Shown: positions 20,057 to 30,019, counted from the stretch's first letter. The stretch is DNA of 64,000 bases from Rhynchopus sp. YZ270_cl-10 (GCA_964035575.1 OZ037836.1:1550001-1614000); one strand, 5' to 3'. The notes: generated by a model not told the origin, from the letters alone. A program made the numbers and translations.

Positions 20057-20270
20057 CGACGTGGTGTGTTGGTGGCAGGGCAGCACCTCCCCGAGGTGGA
20101 GGGTCTCTGGCAGTATGTCTGCTTGCGTCCTCTGGTTTGGAGAAGAAGAGGGGCACAGTCTTGCTCATCGTGGCACAGACTACTACTTGGTGCGAGAGGA
20201 GAGCTGTGCTGAGCAAGACGTTCCACACATTGTGTGATGTTACGCTGTGTCCCCATTGTGAAGCTTTCTG
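20057..20270 (+). repeat. LRR 3' module (conserved 3' UTR), copy 1
   Basis: About 200 bp directly after the stop, starting 'tgacgacgtggtgtgttgg' (stop codon included) and running to 'ccacacattgtgtgatg', is nearly identical after every family member that keeps its 3' end (25,766, 29,018, 33,094) and in a relic at 48,450. The conservation exceeds that of the LRR coding part, which suggests recent duplication, gene conversion or a 3' UTR role. Confidence 0.8.
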
Positions 20271-20330
20271 TTCACTCCTCTGCCTTTCAGAGTGCGCTAT
20301 CCGCTAACAGAGGTGCCCTCTCCCTTGAGT

Positions 20331-20551
20331 GCCATGGTCGTCTCGCACTGCTGTCACTGAATCAGGATATCGAACGCAGATATGCTGTTGAATGCAAGCT
20401 GAGACACGGATTTCCGGCAGTCGAAGAACCCGACGCTGATGATGAGGAACAAGAAGAACAAGCCCCGAACGATAAGGAAGAGCTTGTCACTCTTGATGCG
20501 GCCGTGCAAGTCATGAGGCCTGCAGTTGAGGCCTTGGGAGATCAAACTTGA
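20331..20551 (+). CDS. Short acidic hypothetical frame
   Basis: The frame of about 70 codons holds an acidic run (EEPDADDEEQEEQAPNDKEE) and ends at 20,551. I recognise no family. The nearest in-frame ATG is at 20,234, within the LRR 3' module, so the start is unsafe. It may be a fragment of a longer decayed gene or chance. Confidence 0.2.
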
Positions 20552-20940
20552 TGTGTTTTGACAGTCTCGCCTGTTTCATTCAATTTTTACTTTTCGTCTT
20601 CACCCTACATTTCTTCGGTTTCTCCTTGAAAGGAAAATGCACGTTTTTTATTTTAGTTGCATGTATCTTCCAGTCCTGTGGCTGGCTGGAATAACTGGAT
20701 GCATGCAACCCTGCAGTGCCATCAGCCATCTTGAGTTCACGAGATTGCTGTGAACTCCGCTGCAGTTGCTGTGTTACATTTTACTGTTTCTTCAGTCAGC
20801 TAACTTTTTTGAAAGATATTTTTACGTCCAGTGGATGTTTCCCACTGCTCGATGTTGCACATCACTTTTCATTTTTTTACTTTTCTTCCCGACTGTTACT
20901 GAACAAGACCATCCCCTCACCACCCCAATACTGGTGATAG
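20552..20940. other. Spacer, no gene seen
   Basis: Mostly T-rich sequence with one small inverted motif around 'gcatgcaaccctgcagtgcc'. Nothing supportable. Confidence 0.4.
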
Positions 20941-20944
20941 CACT

Positions 20945-21145
20945 CTGTGCTGTTACGCTGTGCTGCAAAAGAATCCCCACAAAAACCCATGTCTTATTCA
21001 TTACAACGTACCTCCCCGCCCAACCCCCTTTTTTTCTGTAATTCATCACTCTGAACTCGTTGACACCACGTGGTCTTTCCCTGTCTTCTTGGTAGCTTGC
21101 ACGAAGAGGTGTCAGGTGTGCTTGGGGTGCTTGGGGTGTGGAGTC
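20945..21145 (+). repeat. Array spacer module S2 with 2-copy 9-bp minisatellite, copy 1
   Basis: 'gctgtgctgcaaaagaatcc' through 'gcttgcacgaagaggtgt' matches 29,645-29,805 and 48,640-48,800. Two copies of TGCTTGGGG follow (21,119-21,136). The same minisatellite has ten copies at 29,917 and three at 35,100. Confidence 0.8.
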
Positions 21146-21149
21146 AACT

Positions 21150-21432
21150 CTTGTGCTGTGCTGGAGGAAGGGGTGTGGGAGGTGGAGGTGCACAGTGTTG
21201 TGAGTGTGGGGGGGTTTTGAGGGTGGCGCTTCCCTCGATCGTTTTGTGGTGATGATGTGTGTCTGGCGGTGGGGTGCTTTCGTGCATTTGTCTGGCACCT
21301 CAGCTTGTCTGTGGTTGCAGCACGAGAGCACCTTTGGCGTTCTTCCTTGCGTGGGGTGGGTGGAGACAGCGTGGAGGCTGTGCGGGTTTCTTGCAGAACG
21401 GGGCAGGTAACGGTGCGTGAGAGGGGCAGGGG
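21150..21432 (+). repeat. LRR-upstream module R-A, copy 2 (cut short)
   Basis: It matches the other R-A copies up to 'gtgcgtgagaggggcaggg' and then diverges. It is followed by the FHA gene instead of an LRR gene, so the array has been rearranged at this point. Confidence 0.8.
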
Positions 21433-21891
21433 CCTTGGCCCTGGAGATGTGGGCGCCTGCACCGAAGGGAGATTAAAAGAAGGACACAAGCAGTGCATAC
21501 TGCAGCCCCCGCCACTGGGTTCGAGGAGGAGGAGGGTCTGTCAGTCGACGAGACATCGAGTGTTGAGCTCTGAAGATACAGAGAGCAGTGTTGCATCTGT
21601 TGATGTTATAGAGGAAAGCGAAGATGGCGATTGCGGATGATGCTGGAGACTTTTGGGGATTTCAAAACTCTAAGGAGCGGGGGGGTATTTTTTTTTTTAC
21701 CCCTCTCCTCCTTACTGTATTCAAACAAAGCCTTTTAGTTCTGCAGTTTCTTCTCTTGCAAAGGCTTTTCGGCCAACATTTTTGAGTATCACATATCATA
21801 CACCCCATGTCATCCCAAATAACCTTAACAGCATCACCGGCAACACCCTTCCCCTCTCCCTCTACCTCTCCTTTCCCTCCTCTCCCCCGCT

Positions 21892-23733
21892 ATGCAGCCA
21901 CCTCCGGACACTGTGAAGAAGCGAGGGCGTGGCATGGATATGGCCATGGGGATGGGCATGCCTGGTGCCGCAGTGCCGCTGTCTGCACAGACCGCTACAT
22001 CCACATCCACCTCCACACCCACACCACCACCCAAACGACGTCGCACCGATCCACCCCCGCCCCCTACCCCCGCCACCCCCGCCACCGGTGTCTTCGGTGA
22101 ACTCTGTGAGCTCGAACGCCTCGGGGAGCTTCCTGACAGCCAAAAGCCACTTCTGTCGAAGATGAGACTCCAATCGAAGCACTTCACCATCCCCGATGTT
22201 TTGGATATGCCCGCCCCCGGGTGGACCCTCGAGGTGGTCAAAGGCGGTGAGGTGCTGTCTGAGCAGCCCATCGACGGCGCGCCGTACTATTTGCTTGGAA
22301 AGGACACCAACTTAGTTGAAATTGGTGTCCTGCATCCGTCCACCTCCAGAGTGCACGCTGCGTTGTACTTCGTGGGTTCCGACATTTTTCTTGTGGATCT
22401 CGACTCAAAATATGGGAGTACCCTCAACCACACCAAACTGCCTCCAAAAACTCCGCAAAAACTCCGTTTTTTCCCAGAAGATGAATGGAACACCCTTCGT
22501 CCAGACGGAACCAAGGTGCGCAACGACTTTTTCTCCTTAGGAGCATCAGAGAGAACCTACCACATCATCCCTCCCGCACACCTTTACCCCACCAGCCGTG
22601 AACGCCGTGCCCAAGAAAAGGCTGCTGCACGCCGTGCCCAGCACAGCGCCCTCTTCAACGGCGATACTGGGGTGATCGGAGGGACCGAAGGGTTTGCTGT
22701 AGAAGCTGAGACAATCGGAGGTGCGGCATCTGAAGGGGGTGTACGTATCCCCACCACATCGAGCCCGCTTTTGAAAGATGAGAACATCGGTGAGGTACAC
22801 CACAATATATCGCAAGAACCGTCTAACAGCTCTATAGTAACCACACCAGAGGAACTGAGGACACCAAGCACCAACCCGCTTTTGGTTGCAGTACAGAAGA
22901 CGAGCACCGCAACAACCGCAGACACAACACCGTCAGAACCGACTGTACCACACAACGTTTCGACGACTACCCTACCGTCTGTTGCAGCGCCCTCCACCTC
23001 CACCTCCACCTCCACCTCATCATCCTCTTCACCAACGAACCCCGTCCACACCGTACCAAGTGCATCTCTTTGCCCCGCAGGCCCAGGGGAGGAGGAAGCT
23101 TTTGACGATGTATCTGATATGAGCGACGATGGCATGACGGTGTCTTCGCATAACGTATTCCAAAGAAAGGCGTTGGCTGCGAAGGTAGTGTCCGCTGTGG
23201 AACGCCACGCAGGCCCTCCCGACGAGAACGGAGAGCAGTGGGTTCCTCTGGAGGTGGTGCTGCACGGCATCGACGCAACGAAAGGGGATTTGAAGCTGCT
23301 GGCCCCTGGGAGCGAGGATTTTGTTCTGAAGAAGACGCGGAAAGGCTACGTGGTGGCGTTGGGTGCCGAAGCAATGATCGCAGCAGTCGAAAGGGCGTTG
23401 TGCATCACACCATGCGGCTCGGTCGAGGGTACTGCTGTGTACACTACAACAATGCGTGTTTGGAAGGCCACGAAATCCGCAGGTGGTCTGCGGGCAACAC
23501 CCCCGCAGAAGTACCTATATCTGTCCCCCCCCGGTGTGGAGGTAGAAGGCGGAGCTGCGGCGCAGGTCTTTATTTCCGTTGATATTGCGCGGGCTGCTGC
23601 CAGTGGTATTGCATTCTTCACCGCACAAACACCGTCCGGCCCAATGCTCCTCACAGAAGGAAGAAAAGGGGTTCTTAAAGCAAAGTTCTTTTCAAAGGTT
23701 GTCGGCCGATCCGGAGAAAGTTTGCAGAAATGA
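21892..23733 (+). CDS. FHA-domain protein with C-terminal Tpt1/KptA-like (RNA 2'-phosphotransferase-like) region
   Basis: 613 residues from the ATG at 21,892, preceded by a long C/T-rich tract. Residues 1-65 are low-complexity and basic (PPPKRRRTDPPPPP, possible nuclear signal). Residues about 111-227 form an FHA phosphothreonine-binding domain close to the NIPP1/PPP1R8 type: YYLLGKD, S-R-V-H (S152, R153, H155), DSKYGSTLNH, and LGASERTYHI, which parallels NIPP1's FGAS-R-Y. A Ser/Thr-rich linker follows. Residues about 420-610 parallel Tpt1/KptA: RHAG (usual RHGA), WVPLEVVL (GWV-V-DLL), KKTRKGYVV, then ISVDIARAAASGIAFF and PMLLTEGRKGVLKAKFF (usual GVILTEG-GVL-P-YF). The canonical HIHLA segment reads KYLYLS, so tRNA-splicing activity is doubtful. 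I am fairly sure of FHA and less sure of Tpt1. No PP1-binding RVxF motif was seen. Confidence 0.8.
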   Translation: MQPPPDTVKKRGRGMDMAMGMGMPGAAVPLSAQTATSTSTSTPTPPPKRRRTDPPPPPTPATPATGVFGELCELERLGELPDSQKPLLSKMRLQSKHFTIPDVLDMPAPGWTLEVVKGGEVLSEQPIDGAPYYLLGKDTNLVEIGVLHPSTSRVHAALYFVGSDIFLVDLDSKYGSTLNHTKLPPKTPQKLRFFPEDEWNTLRPDGTKVRNDFFSLGASERTYHIIPPAHLYPTSRERRAQEKAAARRAQHSALFNGDTGVIGGTEGFAVEAETIGGAASEGGVRIPTTSSPLLKDENIGEVHHNISQEPSNSSIVTTPEELRTPSTNPLLVAVQKTSTATTADTTPSEPTVPHNVSTTTLPSVAAPSTSTSTSTSSSSSPTNPVHTVPSASLCPAGPGEEEAFDDVSDMSDDGMTVSSHNVFQRKALAAKVVSAVERHAGPPDENGEQWVPLEVVLHGIDATKGDLKLLAPGSEDFVLKKTRKGYVVALGAEAMIAAVERALCITPCGSVEGTAVYTTTMRVWKATKSAGGLRATPPQKYLYLSPPGVEVEGGAAAQVFISVDIARAAASGIAFFTAQTPSGPMLLTEGRKGVLKAKFFSKVVGRSGESLQK

Positions 23734-24284
23734 AAGGGGAGGGGGTGGGGAAGGGTGAGGGTGAAGGTGCGGGTGGGATTTTTTTAGAAATACCACTACG
23801 ATCTTGTACATGACATGATTCATGTAGAATGTTCGCATGTAAAATAATGATGGGTAATGTGATTCTGTGGTCGATGTATCAGGTGATTTATTGTGTGGCA
23901 TGGTATCTCATTTCTTTTCAAGATTGTGGGGTGGGTGAGTTTAATATTTGCTAAAATTATCATAAAATGTTTGCATTTTTATTTTGTTTTGTGTGATCTG
24001 GGGTGGGGAAGCGTTCAGTATGTCAACCTCTCTCTCTCCTCGCCTTTGCCGTTTCGCAATCACTCCCCGACTGAGTGTGGGGGTGGGAATTGGCATACAG
24101 GGTAGTGGCGGTGTGGAGACACACAATGCAGATGACAAAGAGAGAGCGGTGTGGACTGCGCCGTCAAGTGGGGAGGGGGAGATGTTTTGTTGGAAAGAAA
24201 AATGAAAGGAAAAAGTAACCCCCACCCGCTTCAGCTCCTTTTCCCTATTATTTCGTACAAAGGGGGTGGAAGGGAGGGACCGTC

Positions 24285-24672
24285 CTTGGGTGTGGGAGGT
24301 GGAGGTGCACAGTGTTGTGAGTGTGGGGGGTTTGAGGGTGGCGCTTCCCTCGATCGTTTTGTGGAGATGATGGGAGGGGAAGCTGTGTCTGGCGGTGGGG
24401 TGCTTTCGTGCATTTGTCTGGCACCTCAGCTTGTCTGTGGTTGCAGCACGAGAGCACCTTTGGCGTTCTTCCTTGCGTGGGGTGGGTGGAGACAGCGTGG
24501 AGGCTGTGCGGGTTTCTTGTGCAGAACGGGGCAGGTAACGGTGCGTGAGAGGGGCAGGGGAAGGTGGGTTTGCTTTCGTGAGGAGGGAACGTCTGTGAAG
24601 GGCGCTGGTTCAGGGAGAGGGGGTGGAGAGGTGAGAGATCTGAAGTCGGGGGTTGTGGGTCGGGGAGAGGGA
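24285..24672 (+). repeat. LRR-upstream module R-A, copy 3 (full)
   Basis: A full-length copy running from 'gtgtgggaggtggaggtgca' to 'gggagagggacccttctccc'. It ends about 110 bp before LRR gene B. Its close position before genes B and C suggests a role as promoter or upstream region, but no motif proves this. Confidence 0.75.
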
Positions 24673-24725
24673 CCCTTCTCCCCACAGCTTTTTTGAGAAG
24701 TTCTTGAAAAGGACTGCAGGCTTGT

Positions 24726-24781
24726 TGTCCTCCACCCCACCACCACACACAGAGATCAGAACACAAAACCACACCAAACAA
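24726..24781 (+). promoter_or_regulatory. Conserved LRR 5' block (gene B)
   Basis: AG at 24,752, then a 29-nt leader to the ATG at 24,782. Two bases of the C-rich part are missing relative to gene A, but the AG-to-ATG spacing is unchanged. Confidence 0.6.
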
Positions 24782-25765
24782 ATGTACGTGCACTTCGAGG
24801 ATTTCAGAGCGAATCAGCACACAGTCGAGGTGGGTGAAGATGACACAGTGGAGGGCTTGCGGCGGAAGGTGGCGTCTGCAATGGGGTTGCCTGAAGACAG
24901 CTTTTGCATGAGTTTCGGAGACGAAGCGATGGGAGAAGGAGCGGACATGACGCAGCTGAGTGCTGGTGACACAATCATCCTCACGAAGTCGCAGAAGCAA
25001 CAAGCCATTGCAGAGCTTCATGCGTTGGGTGTGACCGACATCACAGCCGAGAAGTTGGAGAGCGTGAAGGATCCTGAGGTGGCGTGTTTGCTTCTGCAGG
25101 CGGAGGTTGCGACTGTCATTCCGAATGGGTTCTTGGCAGGCACTTCGTTGACGAGACTTGATCTCAGTGCTGAGTCCATTGTGACTCACATTGGAGACTT
25201 CTTCCTGGCCCACTGCATCTCGTTGACAAGTATCGATCTCTCTGGGTTGAGCAATGTGACGCAGGTTGGTGCGGGATTACTTTTCAAGTGCAGCAGCTTA
25301 ACGACCCTGGATTTATCACCACTCAGCAGGATTACGCAGATTAATGAACACTTTCTTGATGGATGCGAGAGCTTAACGACCCTCAATTTATCACCACTCA
25401 GCAATGTGACGGAGGTTGGTGCGTGCTTCCTTGCGTTCTGCAGAACCTTAGCAACCCTGGATTTAACTCCACTCGCAAATGTGACTGAAGTTGGTCCGGG
25501 CTTCCTTGAGTACTGCGAGAGCTTAACAACCCTGGATTTGTCGCCACTCAGCAATCTGACGCATATTCGTAGCTGTTATATAGGCACAACGTTTGCTGCG
25601 GGCTGCACTTCATTGACGAGCATTTACCTTTCCGGCTGCAGCAGTGTTGTGTCCAACGAAGTGAGGAACGGCAGGCTGAGTAAGCTTGTGGTTGAAGCAC
25701 GTCCGAAACGAAGCAGAGACGAATCCCCCGAGCAAAGCCAGAAGCGACAGAGACACGCACAATGA
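24782..25765 (+). CDS. UBL-LRR protein B (ubiquitin-like domain, BspA-type LRRs, nuclear-type basic tail)
   Basis: 327 residues, start fixed by the conserved leader. Residues 1-70 form a ubiquitin-like domain without a terminal Gly-Gly. Residues 72-117 are a helical linker shared by the family (AIAELHALGVTDITAEKL). Eight or nine repeats of 25 residues follow with the pattern S-L-T-T-L-D-L-S-P-L-x-N-V-T-x-V-G-x-x-F-L-x-x-C, the BspA or Treponema-type LRR. The last repeat is irregular, then VSNEVRNG and the basic tail RPKRSRDESPEQSQKRQR. The combination suggests an intracellular, perhaps nuclear, adaptor with a ubiquitin-like head. The family is not one I know by name, so function is open. The frame is intact. 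Confidence 0.9.
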   Translation: MYVHFEDFRANQHTVEVGEDDTVEGLRRKVASAMGLPEDSFCMSFGDEAMGEGADMTQLSAGDTIILTKSQKQQAIAELHALGVTDITAEKLESVKDPEVACLLLQAEVATVIPNGFLAGTSLTRLDLSAESIVTHIGDFFLAHCISLTSIDLSGLSNVTQVGAGLLFKCSSLTTLDLSPLSRITQINEHFLDGCESLTTLNLSPLSNVTEVGACFLAFCRTLATLDLTPLANVTEVGPGFLEYCESLTTLDLSPLSNLTHIRSCYIGTTFAAGCTSLTSIYLSGCSSVVSNEVRNGRLSKLVVEARPKRSRDESPEQSQKRQRHAQ

Positions 25766-26035
25766 CGACGTGGTGTGTTGGTGGCAGGGCAGCACCTCCC
25801 CGAGGTGGAGGGTCTCTGGCAGTATGTCTGCTTGCGTCCTCTGGTTCGGAGAAGAAGAGGGGCACAGTCTTGCTCACCGTGGCACAGACTACTACTTGGT
25901 GCGAGAGGAGAGCTGTGCTGAGCAAGACGTTCCACACATTGTGTTATGTTACGCTGTGTCCCCATTGTGAAGCTTTCTTTTCACTCCTCTGCCTTTTAGG
26001 CTTCACCCCTTTTTATTGACGTTCTCTCGCTCATT
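25766..26035 (+). repeat. LRR 3' module, copy 2
   Basis: Nearly identical to 20,057-20,270 and followed by 'actcctctgccttttaggct', shared with gene C downstream. Confidence 0.8.
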
Positions 26036-26096
26036 GGGCACGGTTCCCGCTTTATACAGAGGGGATTGAGAAAGCGGTGGGGGACACCCTGACGGA

Positions 26097-26959
26097 CACC
26101 AAGCACCAACCCGCTTTTGGTTGCAGTACAGAAGACGAACACCGCAACAACCGCAGACACAACACCGTCAGAACCGACTGTACCACACAACGTTTCGACG
26201 GCGACCCTACCGTCTGTTGCAGCGCCCTCCACCTCCACCTCATCATCCTCTTCACCAACGAACCCCGTCCACACCGCACCAGTCAGTGCATCTCTTTGCC
26301 CCGCAGGCCCAGGGGAGGAGGAAGCTTTTGACGATGTATCTGATATGAGCGACGATGGCATGACGGTGTCTTCGCATAACGTATTCCAAAGAAAGGCGTT
26401 GGCTGCGAAGGTAGTGTCCGCTGTGGAACGCCACGCAGGCCCTCCCGACGAGAACGGAGAGCAGTGGGTTCCTCTGGAGGTGGTGCTGCACGGCATCGAC
26501 GCAACGAAAGGGGATTTGAAGCTGCTGGCCCCTGGGAGCGAGGATTTTGTTCTGAAGAAGACGCGGAAAGGCTACGTGGTGGCGTTAGGTGCCGAAGCAA
26601 TGATCGCAGCAGCCGAGAGGGCGCTGTGCATCACACCATGCGGCTCTGTCGAGGGCACTGCTGTGTACCCTACAACAATGCGCGTTTGGAAGGCCACGAA
26701 ATCCGCAGGTGGTCTGCGGGCAACACCCCCGCAGAAGTACCTATATCTGTCCCCCCCCGGTGTGGAGGTAGAAGGCGGAGCTGCGGCGCAGGTCTTTATT
26801 TCCGTTGATATTGCGCGGGCTGCTGCCAGTGGTATTGCATTCTTCACCGCACAAACACCGTCCGGCCCAATGCTCCTCACAGAAGGAAGAAAAGGGGTTC
26901 TTAAAGCAAAGTTCTTTTCAAAGGTTGTCGGCCGATCCGGAGAAAGTTTGCAGAAATGA
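26097..26959 (+). pseudogene. Headless duplicate of the FHA/Tpt1-like gene (C-terminal half)
   Basis: The frame is open to the same stop as the parent gene and encodes the linker and whole Tpt1-like part, differing by a few substitutions (for example V to A in AVERAL, T to P in VYTTTM) and a shorter Thr/Ser run. It lacks an ATG until deep in the linker and lacks the FHA domain. The left edge is the duplication breakpoint. It might be expressed from an internal ATG near 26,347, but I treat it as a pseudogene. Confidence 0.8.
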
Positions 26960-27600
26960 AAGGGGAGGGGGTGGGGAAGGGTGAAGGTGAAGGTGCGGGT
27001 GGGGTGAGTTTAGTATTGACTGAGAGTATCAGAATGTTTACGTTTTTATTGAAAGTTTGGTTGTATTAGTGCAGACACCCCAGGATGAACTCCACTATAA
27101 TTTTATTGTTTTTGTAACAAACGAGAATCGTCATAAGAAGATAAAACTCTGTTTTCTTGGATAGATGTTTTGCAGAATGACTCCCAATACTCATTCACTC
27201 AGGGACATTAATTCGAGGGATCAACGGAAAAACTCTCTCTCCCTTTTTCCTTGTTTTTGTTTATTTTTCACTGAAAATCTATTTAAAAAAAAGGAAGAGT
27301 TTTATTTTGTGTGATCTGGGGTGGGGAAGCGTTCAGTATGTCAGCCTCTTTCTCTCCTCGCCTTTGCCGTTTCGCAATCACTCCCCGACTGAGTGTGGGG
27401 GTGCGAATTGGCATACAGGGTAGTGGCGGTGTGGAGACACACAATGCAGATGACAAAGAGAGAGCGGTGTGGACTGCGCCGTCAAGTGGGGAGGGGGAGA
27501 TGTTTTGTTGGAAAGAAAAATGAAAGAGAAAAGTAACCCCCACCCGCTTCAGCTCCTTTTCCCTATTATTTCGTACAAAGGGGGTGGAAGGGAGGGACCG
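26960..27600. other. Spacer between headless FHA copy and R-A copy 4
   Basis: Bases 27,306-27,560 repeat 23,990-24,245. The part 27,000-27,300 is specific to this copy and includes 'gtgcagacaccccaggatg', a dispersed repeat also seen near 12,700 in the MULE. No gene is seen. Confidence 0.5.
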
Positions 27601-27990
27601 TCCTTGGGTGTGGGAGGTGGAGGTGCACAGTGTTGTGAGTGTGGGGGGTTTGGGTGTGGCGCTTCCCTCGATCGTTTTGTGGAGATGATGGGAGGGGAAG
27701 CTGTGTCTGGCGGTGGGGTGCTTTCGTGCATTTGTCTGGCACCTCAGCTTGTCTGTGGTTGCAGCACGAGAGCACCTTTGGCGTTCTTCCTTGCGTGGGG
27801 TGGGTGGAGACAGCGTGGAGGCTGTGCGGGTTTCTTGTGCAGAACGGGGCAGGTAACGGTGCGTGAGAGGGGCAGGGGAAGGTGGGTTTGCTTTCGTGAG
27901 GAGGGAACGTCTGTGAAGGGCGCTGGTTCAGGGAGAGGGGGTGGAGAGGTGAGAGATCTGAAGTCGGGGGTTGTGGGTCGGGGAGAGGGA
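27600..27990 (+). repeat. LRR-upstream module R-A, copy 4 (full)
   Basis: Differs from copy 3 at only a few positions and lies directly before gene C. Confidence 0.8.
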
Positions 27991-28043
27991 CCCTTCTCCC
28001 CACAGCTTCTTTGACAAGCTTCTTGAAAAGTACTGCAGTCTTG

Positions 28044-28102
28044 TTGTCCTCCACACCCCACCACCACACACAGAGATCAGAACACAAAACCACAACAAAG
28101 AC
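28044..28102 (+). promoter_or_regulatory. Conserved LRR 5' block (gene C)
   Basis: AG at 28,073, then a 29-nt leader (ending 'caacaaagac') to the ATG at 28,103. Confidence 0.6.
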
Positions 28103-29017
28103 ATGGACGTGAACATCAAGGGATTCGACACGAATCAGCACACAGTCGAGGTGGGTGAAGATGACACAGTGGAGGGCTTGCGGCGGAAGGTGGCGACTGC
28201 AATGGGGTTGCCTGAAGACAGCTTTTGCATGAGTTTCGGCGGCGAACCGATGGGAGAAGGAGCGGACATGACGCAGCTGAGTGCTGGTGACACAATCATC
28301 CTCACGAAGACGAAGAAGTACGAAGCCATTGCAGAGCTTCATGCGTTGGGTGTGACCGACATCACATCCAAGAAGTTGAAGAGGGTGAAGGATCCTGAGG
28401 TGGCGTGTTTGCTTCTGCAGGCGGAGGTTACGACTGTCATTCCGGATTGGTTCTTGTCGTGCACTTCGTTGACGAGACTTGATCTCAGTGCTGAGTCCAT
28501 TGTGACTCGCATTGGAGACAGGTTCCTGTACGACTGCAACTCGTTGACAAGTATCAACCTGTCTGGGTTGAGCAATGTGACGCAGGTGGGTGCGGGGTTC
28601 CTTTCGAGCTGCAGCAACTTGACGACCCTCGATTTGTCACCACTCAGCAATGTTTCGAAGATTTATGGCTACTTTCTTTTCGACTGCAAGAGCTTAACCA
28701 ACATCGATTTATCTCCACTCCTCAACGTGACGCAGGTGGGTAAATATTTCCTCACGAACTGCAGCAGCTTAACAACCCTGGATTTGTCGCCACTCAACAA
28801 TGTGACGTCGATTGATTTGTGTAGTTATACTAGTACTACGCAATTTGCTGAGGACTGCACTTCGTTGACGAGCATTTACCTTTCCGGCTGCAGCAGTGTT
28901 GTGTCCGACGAAGTGAGGAACGGCGAGCTGAGTAAGCTTGTGGTTGAAGCACGTCCGAAACGAAGCAGAGACGAATCCCCCGAACAAAGCCAGAAGCGAC
29001 GTCGACACGCACAATGA
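28103..29017 (+). CDS. UBL-LRR protein C
   Basis: 304 residues. The ubiquitin-like head starts MDVNIKGFDTNQHTVEV, a variant head shared with gene D and distinct from the MDVHFEDFRAN head of A and F and the MYVHFEDFRAN head of B and E. The linker, about seven BspA-type repeats, an irregular last repeat (SIDLCSYTSTTQFAEDC) and the tail RPKRSRDESPEQSQKRRR follow. It is intact and shorter than B by about one repeat. The duplication that made B and C was followed by head exchange or conversion, since spacers are close but heads differ. Confidence 0.9.
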   Translation: MDVNIKGFDTNQHTVEVGEDDTVEGLRRKVATAMGLPEDSFCMSFGGEPMGEGADMTQLSAGDTIILTKTKKYEAIAELHALGVTDITSKKLKRVKDPEVACLLLQAEVTTVIPDWFLSCTSLTRLDLSAESIVTRIGDRFLYDCNSLTSINLSGLSNVTQVGAGFLSSCSNLTTLDLSPLSNVSKIYGYFLFDCKSLTNIDLSPLLNVTQVGKYFLTNCSSLTTLDLSPLNNVTSIDLCSYTSTTQFAEDCTSLTSIYLSGCSSVVSDEVRNGELSKLVVEARPKRSRDESPEQSQKRRRHAQ

Positions 29018-29285
29018 CGACGTGGTGTGTTGGTGGCAGGGCAGCACCTCCCCGAGGTGGAGGGTCTCTGGCAGTATGTCTGCTTGCGTCCTCTGGTTCG
29101 GAGAAGAAGAGGGTCACAGTCTTGCTCACCGTGGCACAGACTACTACTTGGTGCGAGAGGAGAGCTGTGCTGAGCAAGACGTTCCACACATTGTGTTATG
29201 TTACGCTGTGTCCCCATTGCGAAGCTTTCTTTTCACTCCTCTGCCTTTTAGGCTTTACCCCTTTTTTATTGATGTTTTGTCACTC
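29018..29285 (+). repeat. LRR 3' module, copy 3
   Basis: Matches copies 1 and 2, with single-base changes. Confidence 0.8.
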
Positions 29286-29632
29286 AATGACTCTATTTCT
29301 GTTTTGCCTTTTTGCATGCTACAGGAGGATTGGCCACTCCAATATGCATGAAGTTGTTTACTCTTTTGTCCCGAAGGTCAACACGAGAGCTTCTGCAGGG
29401 TCTGCTGAAGGACGTTCACGTGGGTGACTCAATATGGGACTTTACTGCAGACATGTTTATGTAATGCAGCAGAAACGCCTTGTACAGATACAAGCAAATC
29501 CCCAAAACAAAATATTAGAGAACGAGGATTCTGACACCTCCTGCAAAGCGTACTCCTTCTATTTGCTCTCTTTTAAGGATCCTGTGAAGACAGCATTGTG
29601 CCTGCTATCTAGTGATAGTAGTTTAGTGTCAA
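29286..29632. other. Spacer with S1 copy 2
   Basis: Bases 29,533-29,630 repeat the S1 segment of 8,465-8,575. The frame around 29,434-29,691 is made of spacer repeat and is not considered a gene. Confidence 0.5.
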
Positions 29633-29639
29633 ACAAAAT

Positions 29640-30010
29640 TGTGTTACGCTGTGCTGCAAAAGAATCCCCACAAAAACCCATGTCTTATTAATTACAACGT
29701 ACCTCCCCGCCCAACCCCCTTTTTTTCTGTAATTCATCACTCTGAACTCGTTGACACCACGTGGTCTTTCACTGTCTTCTCGGTAGCTTGCACGAAGAGG
29801 TGTGAGGTGTGATGACGGAGGCGAGTGGCTTCCGTTGTGTGCTCTGATGCACTGATGTCGTGCTTTTACTTGATGGTGTGACTGGGGGGACTGAGGGGGG
29901 AGGACGCGCTTTGCTGTGCTTGGGGTGCTTGGGGTGCTTGGGGTGCTTGGGGTGCTTGGGGTGCTTGGGGTGCTTGGGGTGCTTGGGGTGCTTGGGGTGC
30001 TTGGGGTGTG
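29640..30010 (+). repeat. Array spacer module S2, copy 2, with ten-copy 9-bp minisatellite
   Basis: S2 at 29,640-29,815, then 'gatgacggaggcgagtggc' and 'ctctgatgcactgatg' blocks, then exactly ten TGCTTGGGG units (29,917-30,006). Confidence 0.85.
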
Positions 30011-30019
30011 GAGTCAACT

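Larger units (their letters stand above)
22859..26035 (+). repeat. Segmental duplication unit 1 (FHA 3' half, spacer, LRR gene B)
   Basis: The segment from 'ggacaccaagcaccaacccgc' in the FHA gene through LRR gene B and its 3' module is repeated in the same order and orientation at about 26,094-29,285. Coding parts are almost identical. The spacer differs by small insertions and deletions, mainly a segment around 27,000-27,300 present only in unit 2 and 23,780-23,990 present only in unit 1. Confidence 0.9.
26094..29285 (+). repeat. Segmental duplication unit 2 (headless FHA/Tpt1, spacer, LRR gene C)
   Basis: Counterpart of 22,859-26,035. Its left junction lies inside the FHA gene linker, so the FHA domain itself was not copied. 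Confidence 0.9.

Noticed and set aside
24248-25213. Antisense frames running through R-A and the UBL region in several copies
   Set aside because: They recur only because the DNA is duplicated. They overlap the real UBL start and lack any recognised domain.
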